Positions 41,943 to 50,065 of a stretch of 64,000 nucleotides of DNA are shown here, in pieces. Position 1 is the first letter of the stretch. Each line of letters starts with the position of its first letter. Location of the stretch: NCBI GenBank assembly GCA_964481395.1, contig CAYZYG010000008.1, positions 13,496 to 77,495 on the forward strand, given 5' to 3'. The notes beneath the pieces were generated by a model. That model was not told the origin of the DNA. It searched no databases and saw only the letters and a list, made by a program, of their open reading frames with translations. Position numbers and translations under genes: made by a program. Source of the DNA: JBFMFH01 sp964481395 (GTDB lineage: Bacteria; Acidobacteriota; Vicinamibacteria; Vicinamibacterales; JAKQTR01).

Positions 41943-43474
41943 AGGGTCCTGTTCCCGGCGAAGTGCTTCACGATGGCGGCGATGAGCCCGGCGATCGTGT
42001 ACTCGTCCGGCAGGATGGTCGTGTCGATCCCGTACGTCCGAGCCACCTCGGCCGTGACCGGCCCGATGCACGCCACGGATGTCGAGGCCAGCAGGTCGGC
42101 AAGGGGATCGGCGCCGTAGAGCTCGACGTAGTCGCGCACGGTCGACGCGCTGGTGAACGCGACGACATCGATCTCCTTCTCGAGCAGCATCTTGTAGATG
42201 TCCGGCTCACGCGGGTCTCCGACGACGATCGGGACGGTCCGGTACGCGCCGACCTCATGGACGTTCGCACCGGCGTTGCGCAGGATGTCTGCCAGGACCT
42301 CGCGCGCGCCCTCACCCCTGGGCAGCAGTACATGGCTGCCGACGAGCCGGCCTGACGCGCTCAGGGCCTCGACCATCATCTCGGGCCGGTACTCGACAGC
42401 GGGGACGTCCACGCGCACGCCGAGGCCGCCGAAACGCTCAACGCTGGCCTGACCGATGGCGCAGATCCCCACGCCCTTCAACTCGCGGATGTCCCCGGCC
42501 AGCAGCACGGCGCGGAGGAACGCGTCGGCGCTCGCGGTGTTCGGCAGCACGACCCACTGAAAGCGTGACAGATCCGAACAGGCCTCCGCCAGCGGCGCGT
42601 CGTCCTCTGCGGCGGCGATTCGCACGGTCGGGGCCTGGACGACGAGCGCGCCGAGTTCCTCGAGCGACTCGACCATCTCCCGGGCCTGCTCGCGGGGGCG
42701 CGTCACGACGATGCGGCGGCCGAACAGCGGGCGGACGTCGAACCATCGCAGATGCTGGCGCAGCCCTGCGACGCGCCCGACGATGACGATGGCCGGATCC
42801 GCCGGAGGAGGGGTCCTCGTCGCCAGTTCCTCGAGCGTTCCGGTGACGGTGCGCTGTGCCGCGAGCGTGCCCTGATAGACGAGCGCGACCGGCTCCGCTG
42901 CGGGCCTCCCGGCAGCCAGCAATGAGGCCAGGAAGACGCTGACCTGATCCCGGCCCGCGTAGCACACGATCGTTCCGTCGAGTCTGGCCAGGCTGGCCCA
43001 GTCGACCGACGGGGCGTCGTGGCTGGCGTCCTCGTGGCCACGGACGAACGTCAGCGTGTCGCCGCCTCCCCGGTAGGTCACGGCCACGCCGGCGTACGCC
43101 GGTACGGCGACAGCTGCCGGGACGCCGGGGACCACCTCGAACGGCACGCCGTGTTCGTGGAGGAAGAGAGCCTCCTCTCCGCCGTCGTCGAACACGAACG
43201 GGTCGCCCCACTTCAGTCTGACGACGCGTTTGCCTTCACGCTGGTTCTCGGCCAGCAGGTAGGCGATGGCGTCGCGAGCCTGCGCGCCGGGTGCCGCCGG
43301 CCCGACATCGATACGCTCGGCATCGGGACGTGCGTAGCGGAGGATGGACTCCGGGACGAGCCGGTCGTACACGACGACGTCGGCGCGTCCGAGGCAGCGT
43401 GCACCGCGAACGCTGATGAGACCGGGATCTCCGGGCCCGGCCCCGACGAAATGAACGAGAGGTCGGTTTGGCAT
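41939..43474 (-). CDS. cobA-hemD: Uroporphyrinogen-III C-methyltransferase / uroporphyrinogen-III synthase fusion
   Basis: 511 residues with two enzymes. Residues 1-245 are the SUMT domain: VHFVGAGPGDPGLISVRG, VVYDRLV, RLKWGDPFVFDDGGEEA, VPGVPAAVAVPAYAGVAVTYRG and VYQGTLAAQRTVTG. Residues 255-511 are HemD-like: RRIVVTRPREQAREMVESLEELGA, VVLPNTASADAFL and VVAFTSASTVRDYVE. Together they make uroporphyrinogen III and direct it to sirohaem or cobalamin. No other haem gene is adjacent. ATG 43474 starts the SUMT domain; a 9-bp perfect hairpin (43482-43502) lies just upstream. Confidence 0.95.
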   Translation of the reverse strand: MPNRPLVHFVGAGPGDPGLISVRGARCLGRADVVVYDRLVPESILRYARPDAERIDVGPAAPGAQARDAIAYLLAENQREGKRVVRLKWGDPFVFDDGGEEALFLHEHGVPFEVVPGVPAAVAVPAYAGVAVTYRGGGDTLTFVRGHEDASHDAPSVDWASLARLDGTIVCYAGRDQVSVFLASLLAAGRPAAEPVALVYQGTLAAQRTVTGTLEELATRTPPPADPAIVIVGRVAGLRQHLRWFDVRPLFGRRIVVTRPREQAREMVESLEELGALVVQAPTVRIAAAEDDAPLAEACSDLSRFQWVVLPNTASADAFLRAVLLAGDIRELKGVGICAIGQASVERFGGLGVRVDVPAVEYRPEMMVEALSASGRLVGSHVLLPRGEGAREVLADILRNAGANVHEVGAYRTVPIVVGDPREPDIYKMLLEKEIDVVAFTSASTVRDYVELYGADPLADLLASTSVACIGPVTAEVARTYGIDTTILPDEYTIAGLIAAIVKHFAGNRTL

Positions 43475-43481
43475 GAGGACA

Positions 43482-43512
43482 CCGGCCGCCTGTGGCGGCC
43501 GGGAGGAGCATA
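43482..43512 (-). promoter_or_regulatory. -10 box and GC hairpin upstream of cobA-hemD
   Basis: TATGCT on the minus strand (43512-43507) predicts a start near 43500. This lies in the edge of a perfect 9-bp inverted repeat, CCGGCCGCC with GGCGGCCGG (43482-43490 and 43494-43502). The repeat ends eight bases before ATG 43474, where a ribosome site would sit, and could limit translation or bind a protein. Confidence 0.4.
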
Positions 43513-43515
43513 TCA

Positions 43516-43687
43516 GAGAACGGGGACCGGGGACCGGGGACCAGTTCTGATGACCGGATCGGAACCAGGGGACTGGTACAGTGCGGTCCGCCAGGGGGGT
43601 GGGTGTCAAGGCTGTCTTCGGCCGCCCGCAACTGGGTCGACAGGCTCAACCGATCCCCGGTCCCCGGTCCCAGGGCCCCGGTTTCTG
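43516..43687. repeat. Inverted arms of GGGGACC repeats flanking a unique core
   Basis: The left arm (43516-43544) has three perfect GGGGACC units. The right arm (43651-43687) has the reverse complement GGTCCCC words. The core is about 105 bases. The right arm is inside the 3' end of the minus-strand VWFA gene and writes its last residues WDRGPGIG. Confidence 0.75.
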
Positions 43688-44647
43688 TCCTTGGCCGGGT
43701 GCGTAGTAGCCCTGCTTGGTCCGTGCGGTCGTCGAGGGCCGGCTGACACGGACGACCACCCGTCGCCACCGGCCGTCCCGCTTCGCGTTCGTCGAGGAGT
43801 AGCCGAGCACGTACTGACTCGACAACTCCTGGAGCACCTGGTCGTAGATGGCTGGAAGCTCCGCCGCCGCGGCGGGAAAGAAGACCCGCCCCCCGGTCTG
43901 CGAGGTCAACTGACGCAGCACGTAGTCCGCTTCGTTGAAGCCTTTGCCGCCGAACGGATCGCGGACACGGAGTCCGATGGCGTAGATGGCCGTCTCGGAT
44001 CGTTTGGCCAGCTCCAGCACTTCGTCGAATGCCACCAGGCTCGACGTATCCTCGCCGTCCGAGAGGAGGACGATGGCCTGCCGGCGGAGATCGTCGGCGG
44101 CGCGGACCTGCGTCTTGCGCAGTTCCTTCAATGCGATGTACACCGCGTTATAGAGCGAGGTCGATCCGCCCGCCACGGTCGATCGGATGGCCTGCTCGGC
44201 CTTCTCGTGCTGATTCGTGAAGGCGATGGCCACCGTGACCTTGCTGTCGAAGTCGATCACCTGGCTTTCGTCCTGGGGCCGCAGCCGGCGCACGAACAGG
44301 GACGCCGCCTCCTGGGCGGTGGCCATCTTGTCTTCCATGGACGCGCTCGTGTCGAGCAGCAGGGAGACCGCCAGAGGCTGATTCGAGCGGTTGAAGAACG
44401 ACACCTCCTGCTGCACCCCGTCTTCGTACACCAGGAACTCGTGCGGTTCCACGTCCGTGATGAACCGGCCCGAGGGGTCCGTCACCGTGACGCTCAGCGA
44501 GACCAGGTCGATGCCGCTTCGAAACGGGCCGGCGTCTGGCCGGACCGGCGGCTGCTGGCTCTGCGCGTGCCCGGTCGGCGCGGGCGCCGCGAGGACCGCG
44601 GCCAGAGTGACCGCGAGCCCTGCGAACGCCAGACGGCGGAGGATCAC
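43646..44647 (-). CDS. Secreted VWFA-domain protein, Acidobacteria-associated type
   Basis: 333 residues. A signal peptide (cut near GHAQ) is followed by a strand-rich lead (VSLSVTVTDPSGRFITDVEPHEFLVYEDGVQQEVSFF) and a von Willebrand A domain. The MIDAS metal motif is DTSAS (D-x-S-x-S), with later GGSTSLYNAVY and LLSDGEDT. This lead-plus-VWFA architecture is the one found in a family largely restricted to Acidobacteria. Probably mediates protein binding outside the inner membrane. Overlaps the upstream VWFA gene by four bases. The C-terminal tail is encoded by a repeat arm. Confidence 0.88.
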   Translation of the reverse strand: MILRRLAFAGLAVTLAAVLAAPAPTGHAQSQQPPVRPDAGPFRSGIDLVSLSVTVTDPSGRFITDVEPHEFLVYEDGVQQEVSFFNRSNQPLAVSLLLDTSASMEDKMATAQEAASLFVRRLRPQDESQVIDFDSKVTVAIAFTNQHEKAEQAIRSTVAGGSTSLYNAVYIALKELRKTQVRAADDLRRQAIVLLSDGEDTSSLVAFDEVLELAKRSETAIYAIGLRVRDPFGGKGFNEADYVLRQLTSQTGGRVFFPAAAAELPAIYDQVLQELSSQYVLGYSSTNAKRDGRWRRVVVRVSRPSTTARTKQGYYAPGQGQKPGPWDRGPGIG

Positions 44648-45564
44648 CGCGCGCCCTTGGCGGTCCTGATCGGAATGCCTCTCGCCGTCAGGTCGGGCGG
44701 GCGGACCGCGATTTCGACGCGTTCGGGAGGGATGAGGGAATCGGGCCTCGCATAGGTGATGCGGTACTGTCCCAGCAACTCGTCCGCGAGCGTGCCGAGT
44801 GCCTTCGGCAGCCCCATCGTCGACAGGACGTTATCGCGGCGCCCGCCCGTCTCTGTCGTGCCGCGGTCGAACAGCAGTTCACGCTGTCGACCGGCCGACG
44901 TGCCGATGTCGCGCGGTACAGCGCTGCCGACGGTGACGACGTGCAGCGCGACGCCCTGCTCCTTCAGGAGCCTCAGCGCGGTGTCGTGGAAGGCGTTGCT
45001 GAACTCGATCCCGCCCAGCCAGACCACGACAATGGCGGCCCGGTCGGCCGGACGCTTGGCCAGGCCCTTCAGCGTCTCCTCGACGGCCTCGATGACGGTG
45101 GCCCCGGCGTTGGGGATGTGGAACACGCGGCCGAGCCCGCGCGTGAGGAGGTCCTGGTCGTTGGTGTAGTCGGTCAGGACCGTCGGACGGTCGCCCAGCC
45201 CGATGAGGGCGATGTGTGACTCGGGACGCACCTTCGCCACGAAACCTTCGAGGGCCAGCCGGAGGTCTGTGAGCCCGATCTGCGCGGCCTGGCTCGTGTC
45301 GATGAGCACGGCGAGATCGATGGGATCGGTGGCCCGGCGCGCGCGCAGCACTTCCCTGACGCGCCCGTCCTCGCGGACGATGAAGTCGCCCGGCGTCAAC
45401 GTGAGCACGGGTTGCCCGGCTTTGTCGAGCACGCTCACGAACATGTCCCGCTCGACCGTTGAGGCCGTCTGCGGGGCTGCGGCCGGGCCTGTGGCGGCGA
45501 GGCCGGCGAGGAGCACGAGTGAGAGCAGCAGCGGTGCCGGGCGCCGGGAGTGTCGGCTATGCAT
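44644..45564 (-). CDS. Secreted VWFA-domain protein with altered MIDAS
   Basis: 306 residues, a paralog of the next gene. It has a signal peptide (GLAATGPAAA), then FVSVLDKAGQPVLTLTPGDFIVREDGRVREV and a VWFA-like domain. The MIDAS position reads IDTSQAAQ, keeping D-x-S but losing the second serine, so metal binding may be weak. ATG 45564 follows a promoter at 45604-45634. The frame is open further upstream without a site. Translation of the following VWFA gene is coupled by an ATGA overlap. Confidence 0.85.
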   Translation of the reverse strand: MHSRHSRRPAPLLLSLVLLAGLAATGPAAAPQTASTVERDMFVSVLDKAGQPVLTLTPGDFIVREDGRVREVLRARRATDPIDLAVLIDTSQAAQIGLTDLRLALEGFVAKVRPESHIALIGLGDRPTVLTDYTNDQDLLTRGLGRVFHIPNAGATVIEAVEETLKGLAKRPADRAAIVVVWLGGIEFSNAFHDTALRLLKEQGVALHVVTVGSAVPRDIGTSAGRQRELLFDRGTTETGGRRDNVLSTMGLPKALGTLADELLGQYRITYARPDSLIPPERVEIAVRPPDLTARGIPIRTAKGAR

Positions 45565-45603
45565 GGGTCGCGGGTCCTTATTGTCGGGCAGGCGCGCACT
45601 GAC

Positions 45604-45634
45604 AGTATATCGCTTCCGCGAAACGCTTGTCAGC
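45604..45634 (-). promoter_or_regulatory. Promoter of the VWFA gene pair
   Basis: CTGACA (45634-45629 on minus), a 19-base spacer and TATACT (45609-45604); start near 45597, 33 bases before ATG 45564. Confidence 0.6.
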
Positions 45635-45650
45635 ACGGCACTTGGCTTCC

Positions 45651-45680
45651 TTGACCGCGGTTTCGAGCGCATGTTATAAC
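45651..45680 (+). promoter_or_regulatory. Sigma70 promoter of the nuo operon
   Basis: TTGACC (45651-45656), an 18-base spacer and TATAAC (45675-45680). The predicted start near 45687 falls within the inverted repeat CCGAGGGC-N5-GCCCTCGG (45681-45701). The leader to nuoA is about 237 bases. Confidence 0.7.
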
Positions 45681-45923
45681 CCGAGGGCTGTCTGCCCTCG
45701 GCGGCGCCGTCGGGTCACGACGCTGCCGACGCGACCCGCCTTAGCCAGTGCCTCCTCGGGCAATCCCGTGGGTGGTGCGGCGGCGGAGCGCCCCCCAAGC
45801 CGCCGCGGCTTCGGTCCGCACACCTCAGGCAGGTCCGGCGGTCCTGCAGGTGCGCTGGCGGCGTCAGTTGCCGCCTGGCGTTGACGCAGGTGGTGCACGA
45901 GCGCGGCCCGGAAGGTGAAACCG

Positions 45924-46280
45924 ATGGTCGAATCGTATGTCCCCATCCTGATCTACGTGCTGGTCGCGATCGGGTTCGGTGTGGTCACGCTGATGTTCGC
46001 GCGGCTGATCATCCCGCAGCGGTTCAGCCGCGTGAAGCTCGCACCGTACGAGTGCGGCATCGAGCCCGCCACCGACGCGCGCGACCGATACAGCGTCCGC
46101 TACTATCTCGTCGCGATGCTCTTCGTCATCTTCGACGTGGAGACCGTGTTCCTGTATCCGTGGGCGGTTATCCTCGACGAACTGGCCTGGTTCGGCCTGA
46201 TCGAGGTGGTGGTGTTTCTGATCATCCTCGTGGTGGGGTACTTCTACGCCTGGCGCGAGGGTGCCCTGGAGTGGGCGTAG
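45924..46280 (+). CDS. nuoA: NADH-quinone oxidoreductase subunit A
   Basis: 118 residues with three membrane helices. It has the conserved KLAPYECGIEP loop, which holds the quinone-site cysteine region, and RYSVRYYLVAMLFVIFDVETVFLYPWAV. Part of the membrane arm near the quinone pocket. GTG 45915 is in frame, but ATG 45924 has GGAAGG at a proper distance. First gene of a nine-gene operon. nuoB, which normally follows, is absent; nuoC starts ten bases later. Confidence 0.95.
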   Translation: MVESYVPILIYVLVAIGFGVVTLMFARLIIPQRFSRVKLAPYECGIEPATDARDRYSVRYYLVAMLFVIFDVETVFLYPWAVILDELAWFGLIEVVVFLIILVVGYFYAWREGALEWA

Positions 46281-46290
46281 GAGCGAGCTG

Positions 46291-47025
46291 ATGTCGGACG
46301 ATCAGAAGCCAGCGACTCCCGAGACCTCAGGCCCGCCGGTCCCGGCGGTCACGCCCCCGGCCAAGGTCGAGCCGGCCGCGGCAGCCGCCGAGGGAAAGCC
46401 GGCCGCTAAGCCCGCGCCGGCGAAGCCGGCGGCGAAGGCCGAGCCGAAGGCTCCGCCCGGCCCTCCACTGCCGCCGGACCCGCCCCCGCCCGCCGACCTG
46501 CCGCTCCCGGCCTTTGTGACGGCTCTTCAGGCCGCGCATGGTGCGGACGTGGAGGCGGTGAGCTACTGGGTGGGGGACTGGACGGTCATCGTCAAGGCGG
46601 GTGCGCTGACGGGGGTGCTGACCTTCCTGCGGGAGGACCCCTCCTGCGCGTTCGACTACCTCTCGGACCTGACGGCGGTCGACTGGCCCCCCCGTGAGCA
46701 GCGTTTCGACGTCGTCTACTGCCTGTACTCGACCACCCGGCGACAGCGACTGCGCGTGAAAGCCCGCGTGAAGGACCAGGAAGCGGTGGCGTCGGCGGCG
46801 GGGATCTGGACGGCGGCGAACTGGCTCGAACGCGAGGTGTTCGACATGTTCGGGGTGCGGTTTACCGGCCATCCCGACCTGCGGCGGATCCTGCTGCCGG
46901 CCGACTGGCAGGGGTACCCGCAGCGCAAGGACTACCCGCTCGAGGGGCCCGGCGAGCTGCTGATGGAGAGCCCGCAGGACTGGCTCAAGGCGCGCCAGAC
47001 GGCGGTCGAGGCGGATATCGAATGA
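46291..47025 (+). CDS. nuoC: NADH-quinone oxidoreductase subunit C with Pro/Ala/Lys-rich extension
   Basis: 244 residues. About 70 N-terminal residues are low-complexity Pro/Ala/Lys (AKVEPAAAAAEG, KPAPAKPAAKAEPK), unlike most NuoC. The rest is the 30-kDa subunit: FLREDPSCAFDYLSDLTAVDW, FDVVYCLYS, WLEREVFDMFGVRFTGHPDLRRILLP and GYPQRKDYPL. Peripheral arm subunit without a cofactor. GGAG precedes ATG 46291. Overlaps nuoD by four bases (ATGA). Confidence 0.95.
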   Translation: MSDDQKPATPETSGPPVPAVTPPAKVEPAAAAAEGKPAAKPAPAKPAAKAEPKAPPGPPLPPDPPPPADLPLPAFVTALQAAHGADVEAVSYWVGDWTVIVKAGALTGVLTFLREDPSCAFDYLSDLTAVDWPPREQRFDVVYCLYSTTRRQRLRVKARVKDQEAVASAAGIWTAANWLEREVFDMFGVRFTGHPDLRRILLPADWQGYPQRKDYPLEGPGELLMESPQDWLKARQTAVEADIE

Positions 47026-48161
47026 GCAGCGAGACCATGCAGACCCAGGCGCCCCGCCCGATGTTCGACACCGACGAACTGGTCATCAACATGGGACCGC
47101 AGCACCCCAGCACGCACGGCGTGCTGCGGCTGGTCCTCAAGCTCGACGGGGAGAAGGTCGTCGACGCCGACGTGGTGATCGGCTACCTGCACCGCGGGAT
47201 CGAGAAACTGAGCGAGCACCGTGACTGGACGCAGATCGTCCTGCTGACCGACCGCATGGACTACGTCGCGGCCGCCACCAACAACCTCGGTTACGTGGAG
47301 ACGGTCGAGAAGCTGTACTCCCTGGAGGTGCCCCGGCGCGCCCGGTACATCCGGACCATTCTCGCCGAACTGCAGCGGATCGCCAGCCATCTGGTCTGGC
47401 TGGGCACGCACGCGATGGACATCGGAGCCGTCACGGTGTTCCTGTTCTGCCTGCGCGAGCGGGAACTCGTGCTGGATCTCTTCGAGGACTACTGCGGCGC
47501 GCGGCTGACGTACAACTCCATGCGGGTCGGGGGGCAGCCCGTCGATCTCCCGCCGGACTGGGACAAGAAGGTTCTGCGGTTCTGCGACCTGCAGGAGCAG
47601 AAGCTGCCCGAGTACCAGCAACTGCTGACGTCGAACCGGATCTGGATGGGCCGGACGAAGCACGTCGGGGTCATCTCCGGTCCGGATGCCGCGTCGATCG
47701 GCCTGTGCGGGCCCGCGCTGCGCGCGTCGGGCGTGGTGCGCGACGTCAGGAAGGACGAGCCGTACGCGGCGTACGACGAATTCGACTTCGACATTCCGAT
47801 CGGCACGGCCGGGGACACCTACGACCGCTATCTGGTACGGCTGGAGGAGTTCTACCAGTCGATTCGGATCATCCGGCAGGCACTCGCCGGGCTGCCCGAG
47901 GGCCCGATCATGGGGAAGGTCCCGCGCCTGCTGAAACCGCCGGCCGGGGAGACTTACCACGCGGTCGAGGCGCCGAAGGGCGAGTTGGGGTTCTTCATCG
48001 TGAGCGACGGCCGATCGGTGTCGCCGTACCGCCTGCGGGTGAGGCCGCCCTCGTTCTGCAACCTGCAGGCCCTGCCGCGTCTGGTGCGGGGGCACCTGGT
48101 TGCGGACGTCGTCGCCCTGATCGGGACGATCGACATCGTGCTCGGCGAAGTCGACCGGTAG
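47022..48161 (+). CDS. nuoD: NADH-quinone oxidoreductase subunit D
   Basis: 379 residues of the 49-kDa subunit that lines the quinone site. It has NMGPQHPSTHGVLRLVLKLDGE, GYLHRGIEKLSEHRDWTQIV, DRMDYVAA, FEDYCGARLTYNSMRVGG, KGELGFFIVSDG and a final LVADVVALIGTIDIVLGEVDR. Complete length. Coupled to nuoC. A short repeat separates it from nuoH. Confidence 0.97.
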   Translation: MSSETMQTQAPRPMFDTDELVINMGPQHPSTHGVLRLVLKLDGEKVVDADVVIGYLHRGIEKLSEHRDWTQIVLLTDRMDYVAAATNNLGYVETVEKLYSLEVPRRARYIRTILAELQRIASHLVWLGTHAMDIGAVTVFLFCLRERELVLDLFEDYCGARLTYNSMRVGGQPVDLPPDWDKKVLRFCDLQEQKLPEYQQLLTSNRIWMGRTKHVGVISGPDAASIGLCGPALRASGVVRDVRKDEPYAAYDEFDFDIPIGTAGDTYDRYLVRLEEFYQSIRIIRQALAGLPEGPIMGKVPRLLKPPAGETYHAVEAPKGELGFFIVSDGRSVSPYRLRVRPPSFCNLQALPRLVRGHLVADVVALIGTIDIVLGEVDR

Positions 48162-48175
48162 CGCGCGCGCCTGGA

Positions 48176-48200
48176 GTCGGGATTCGGGATTCGGGATTCG
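48176..48200 (+). repeat. Three GGGATTC repeats between nuoD and nuoH
   Basis: Perfect GGGATTC units in tandem just before nuoH, resembling the arm at 24831-24863. No facing arm is visible. Confidence 0.65.
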
Positions 48201-48208
48201 AGTGATCC

Positions 48209-49228
48209 ATGGTTGAAGCCGTCATCATCCCGCTGATCAAGATCGTCATCGTGCTCGTCGCGGTGCTCGTCACGGTGATGTACATCGTGCTGCTCGAGCG
48301 CAAGTTGCAGGCCTGGGTGCAGGTGCGCCTCGGGCCGATGCGGGTGGGGCCCCACGGGATCCTGCAGCCGCTGGCGGACGTGTTGAAGCTCTTCGTGAAG
48401 GAGGACATCACGCCGGCGAAGGCGGACCGGTGGATCTTCAGCCTCGCCCCGCTCCTGGTGCTCGTGCCGTCGCTGATCGCGTTCGCCGTGATCCCGTTCG
48501 ACGCGGAGCTGTCGCTGTTCGGCACGACCATCACCGGCTACATCGCCGACGTCAACGTCGGGCTGCTGTACATCGTGTCGGTGGCGTCGATCGGGATTTA
48601 CGGCATCATTCTGGGCGGCTGGGCGTCGAACAGCAAGTATCCGCTGCTGGCGAGCCTGCGGGCGTCGGCGCAGCTCATCAGTTACGAGGTCGCGGTCACG
48701 ATGACGCTGGTCACGGTGATCATGCTGGCCGGATCGCTGAGCATGGTGGGGATCGTGGACGCGCAGCGGACCGGCGGCTGGTGGTTCGCGTTCGCGCAGC
48801 CGGTGGCCTTCTTCATCTACTTCGTCGGGGGATTGGCGGAGACGAACCGGGCGCCCTTCGACCTGCCCGAAGCGGAGCAGGAGCTGGTCGGCGGATTCCA
48901 CACCGAGTACTCGGGCATGCGGTTCGCGTTCTTCTTCCTGGCCGAGTACGCCAACATGATCGTGATTTCCGCGGTGGCGGCCACGCTGTTCTTCGGCGGA
49001 TGGCTGGCGCCGTTCCCGAGCGTGTCCTGGCTGGGCTTCCTCGAATGGATTCCCGGGTGGGTCTGGTTCTGCATCAAGACCTTCGGGTTCCTGTACGTGT
49101 TCCTCTGGGTCCGGGCGACACTGCCGCGCTACCGGTACGACCAGCTCATGCGGCTTGGCTGGAAGTGGCTGATCCCGCTGGCCATCCTGAACGTCGTGGT
49201 GACCGGCTTCCTGAAGGTGCTGGTGTAG
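48209..49228 (+). CDS. nuoH: NADH-quinone oxidoreductase subunit H
   Basis: 339 residues with eight membrane helices; joins the membrane arm to the quinone site. It has LLERKLQAWVQVRLGPMRVGPHGILQPLADVLKLFVKEDITP, GGWASNSKYPLLASLRASAQLISYE, FVGGLAETNRAPFDLPEAEQELVGGFHTEYSGMRF and a C-terminal RATLPRYRYDQLMRLGWK. Ends 24 bases before nuoJ; nuoI, which usually lies between, is missing. Confidence 0.97.
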   Translation: MVEAVIIPLIKIVIVLVAVLVTVMYIVLLERKLQAWVQVRLGPMRVGPHGILQPLADVLKLFVKEDITPAKADRWIFSLAPLLVLVPSLIAFAVIPFDAELSLFGTTITGYIADVNVGLLYIVSVASIGIYGIILGGWASNSKYPLLASLRASAQLISYEVAVTMTLVTVIMLAGSLSMVGIVDAQRTGGWWFAFAQPVAFFIYFVGGLAETNRAPFDLPEAEQELVGGFHTEYSGMRFAFFFLAEYANMIVISAVAATLFFGGWLAPFPSVSWLGFLEWIPGWVWFCIKTFGFLYVFLWVRATLPRYRYDQLMRLGWKWLIPLAILNVVVTGFLKVLV

Positions 49229-49252
49229 AGCGGAGAAGACGGGCGGAAGGGT

Positions 49253-49753
49253 ATGGCCGAAGCAGTTGCCTTCTACATTCTCGCGGCGCTGATCCTGGTT
49301 TTCGGGGTGCTGGTGATCACCGCGAAGAACACGGTCTACAGCGTCCTGTTCCTCGTGATGAACTTCCTGTTCGTCGCGGCGCTGTACGTCCTGCTGCAGG
49401 CCCAGTTCCTGGCGGTGATCCAGGTGCTGGTCTACGCGGGCGGGATCGTCGTGCTCTACCTCTTCGTCGTGATGCTGGTGAACCTGAAGCGTCCGCCGGA
49501 GGCACACAGCGATCCGCGCCGGCTGGGGCGATTCGGTCTCGTGATGTCGCTGGCGGTGCTGGCCGAGATCGTCGTCATCGCGGCCTACGGATGGCTGGCG
49601 CCGGCCGGCGAAGCGGGAGGGTTGAGCGCCGCCAACGTCGAGCAGGTCGGACGGGCGCTTTACACGGACTATCTGATTCCCTTCGAAGTGGCGTCGATTC
49701 TGCTGCTCGTCGCCATGATCGGCGCGATCGTGCTCGCCAGGCGGGAGCTCTGA
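49253..49753 (+). CDS. nuoJ: NADH-quinone oxidoreductase subunit J
   Basis: 166 residues with five membrane helices. It has VITAKNTVYSVLFLVMNFLFVAALYVLLQAQFLAVIQVLVYAGGIVVLYLFVVMLVNL, the family core with the pi-bulge helix, and a C-terminal PFEVASILLLVAMIGAIVLARREL. AAGGGT-type site before ATG 49253. Followed four bases later by nuoK. Confidence 0.95.
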   Translation: MAEAVAFYILAALILVFGVLVITAKNTVYSVLFLVMNFLFVAALYVLLQAQFLAVIQVLVYAGGIVVLYLFVVMLVNLKRPPEAHSDPRRLGRFGLVMSLAVLAEIVVIAAYGWLAPAGEAGGLSAANVEQVGRALYTDYLIPFEVASILLLVAMIGAIVLARREL

Positions 49754-49757
49754 GCCG

Positions 49758-50060
49758 ATGATTACGATGACCCATTACCTCGTGCTCTCGACGGCGCTCT
49801 TCATGATCGGCGTCATCGGCGTGCTCACGCGCCGCAACATCATCGTCGTGTTCATGTCGATCGAGCTGATGCTGAATGCCGTCAACATCAACCTGATCGC
49901 CTTCTCGCAGCACATCCAGAACGTGGTCGGGCAGGTGTTTGCGGTGTTCGTGATCTGCGTCGCGGCGGCCGAGGCGGCCGTCGGCCTGGGCATCATTCTC
50001 GCGTTCTACCGGAACAAGGAAACGGTGAACATCGACGAGATGAGCCTGATGCGGTGGTGA
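49758..50060 (+). CDS. nuoK: NADH-quinone oxidoreductase subunit K
   Basis: 100 residues, three membrane helices. It has RRNIIVVFMSIELMLNAVNINLIAF with the conserved membrane glutamate, and VFVICVAAAEAAVGLGIILAFYR with the second one. Both are needed for proton transfer in known complexes. ATG 49758 aligns with other NuoK starts; ATG 49767 is an alternative. Confidence 0.96.
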   Translation: MITMTHYLVLSTALFMIGVIGVLTRRNIIVVFMSIELMLNAVNINLIAFSQHIQNVVGQVFAVFVICVAAAEAAVGLGIILAFYRNKETVNIDEMSLMRW

Positions 50061-50065
50061 CTCGT

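Larger units (their letters stand above)
45565..45923. other. Divergent intergenic region with two promoters and the nuo leader
   Basis: 359 bases without a supported gene. It contains the minus-strand promoter of the VWFA pair (45604-45634), the plus-strand promoter of nuo (45651-45680), a perfect 8-bp hairpin at 45681-45701 and then a GC-rich leader of about 220 bases before nuoA with no ORF or known riboswitch that I can identify. Confidence 0.6.

Noticed and set aside
46281..46290. Possible missing nuoB due to assembly error
   Set aside because: nuoA and nuoC are ten bases apart with a ribosome site in the gap; the sequence is continuous and the same pattern holds for nuoI.
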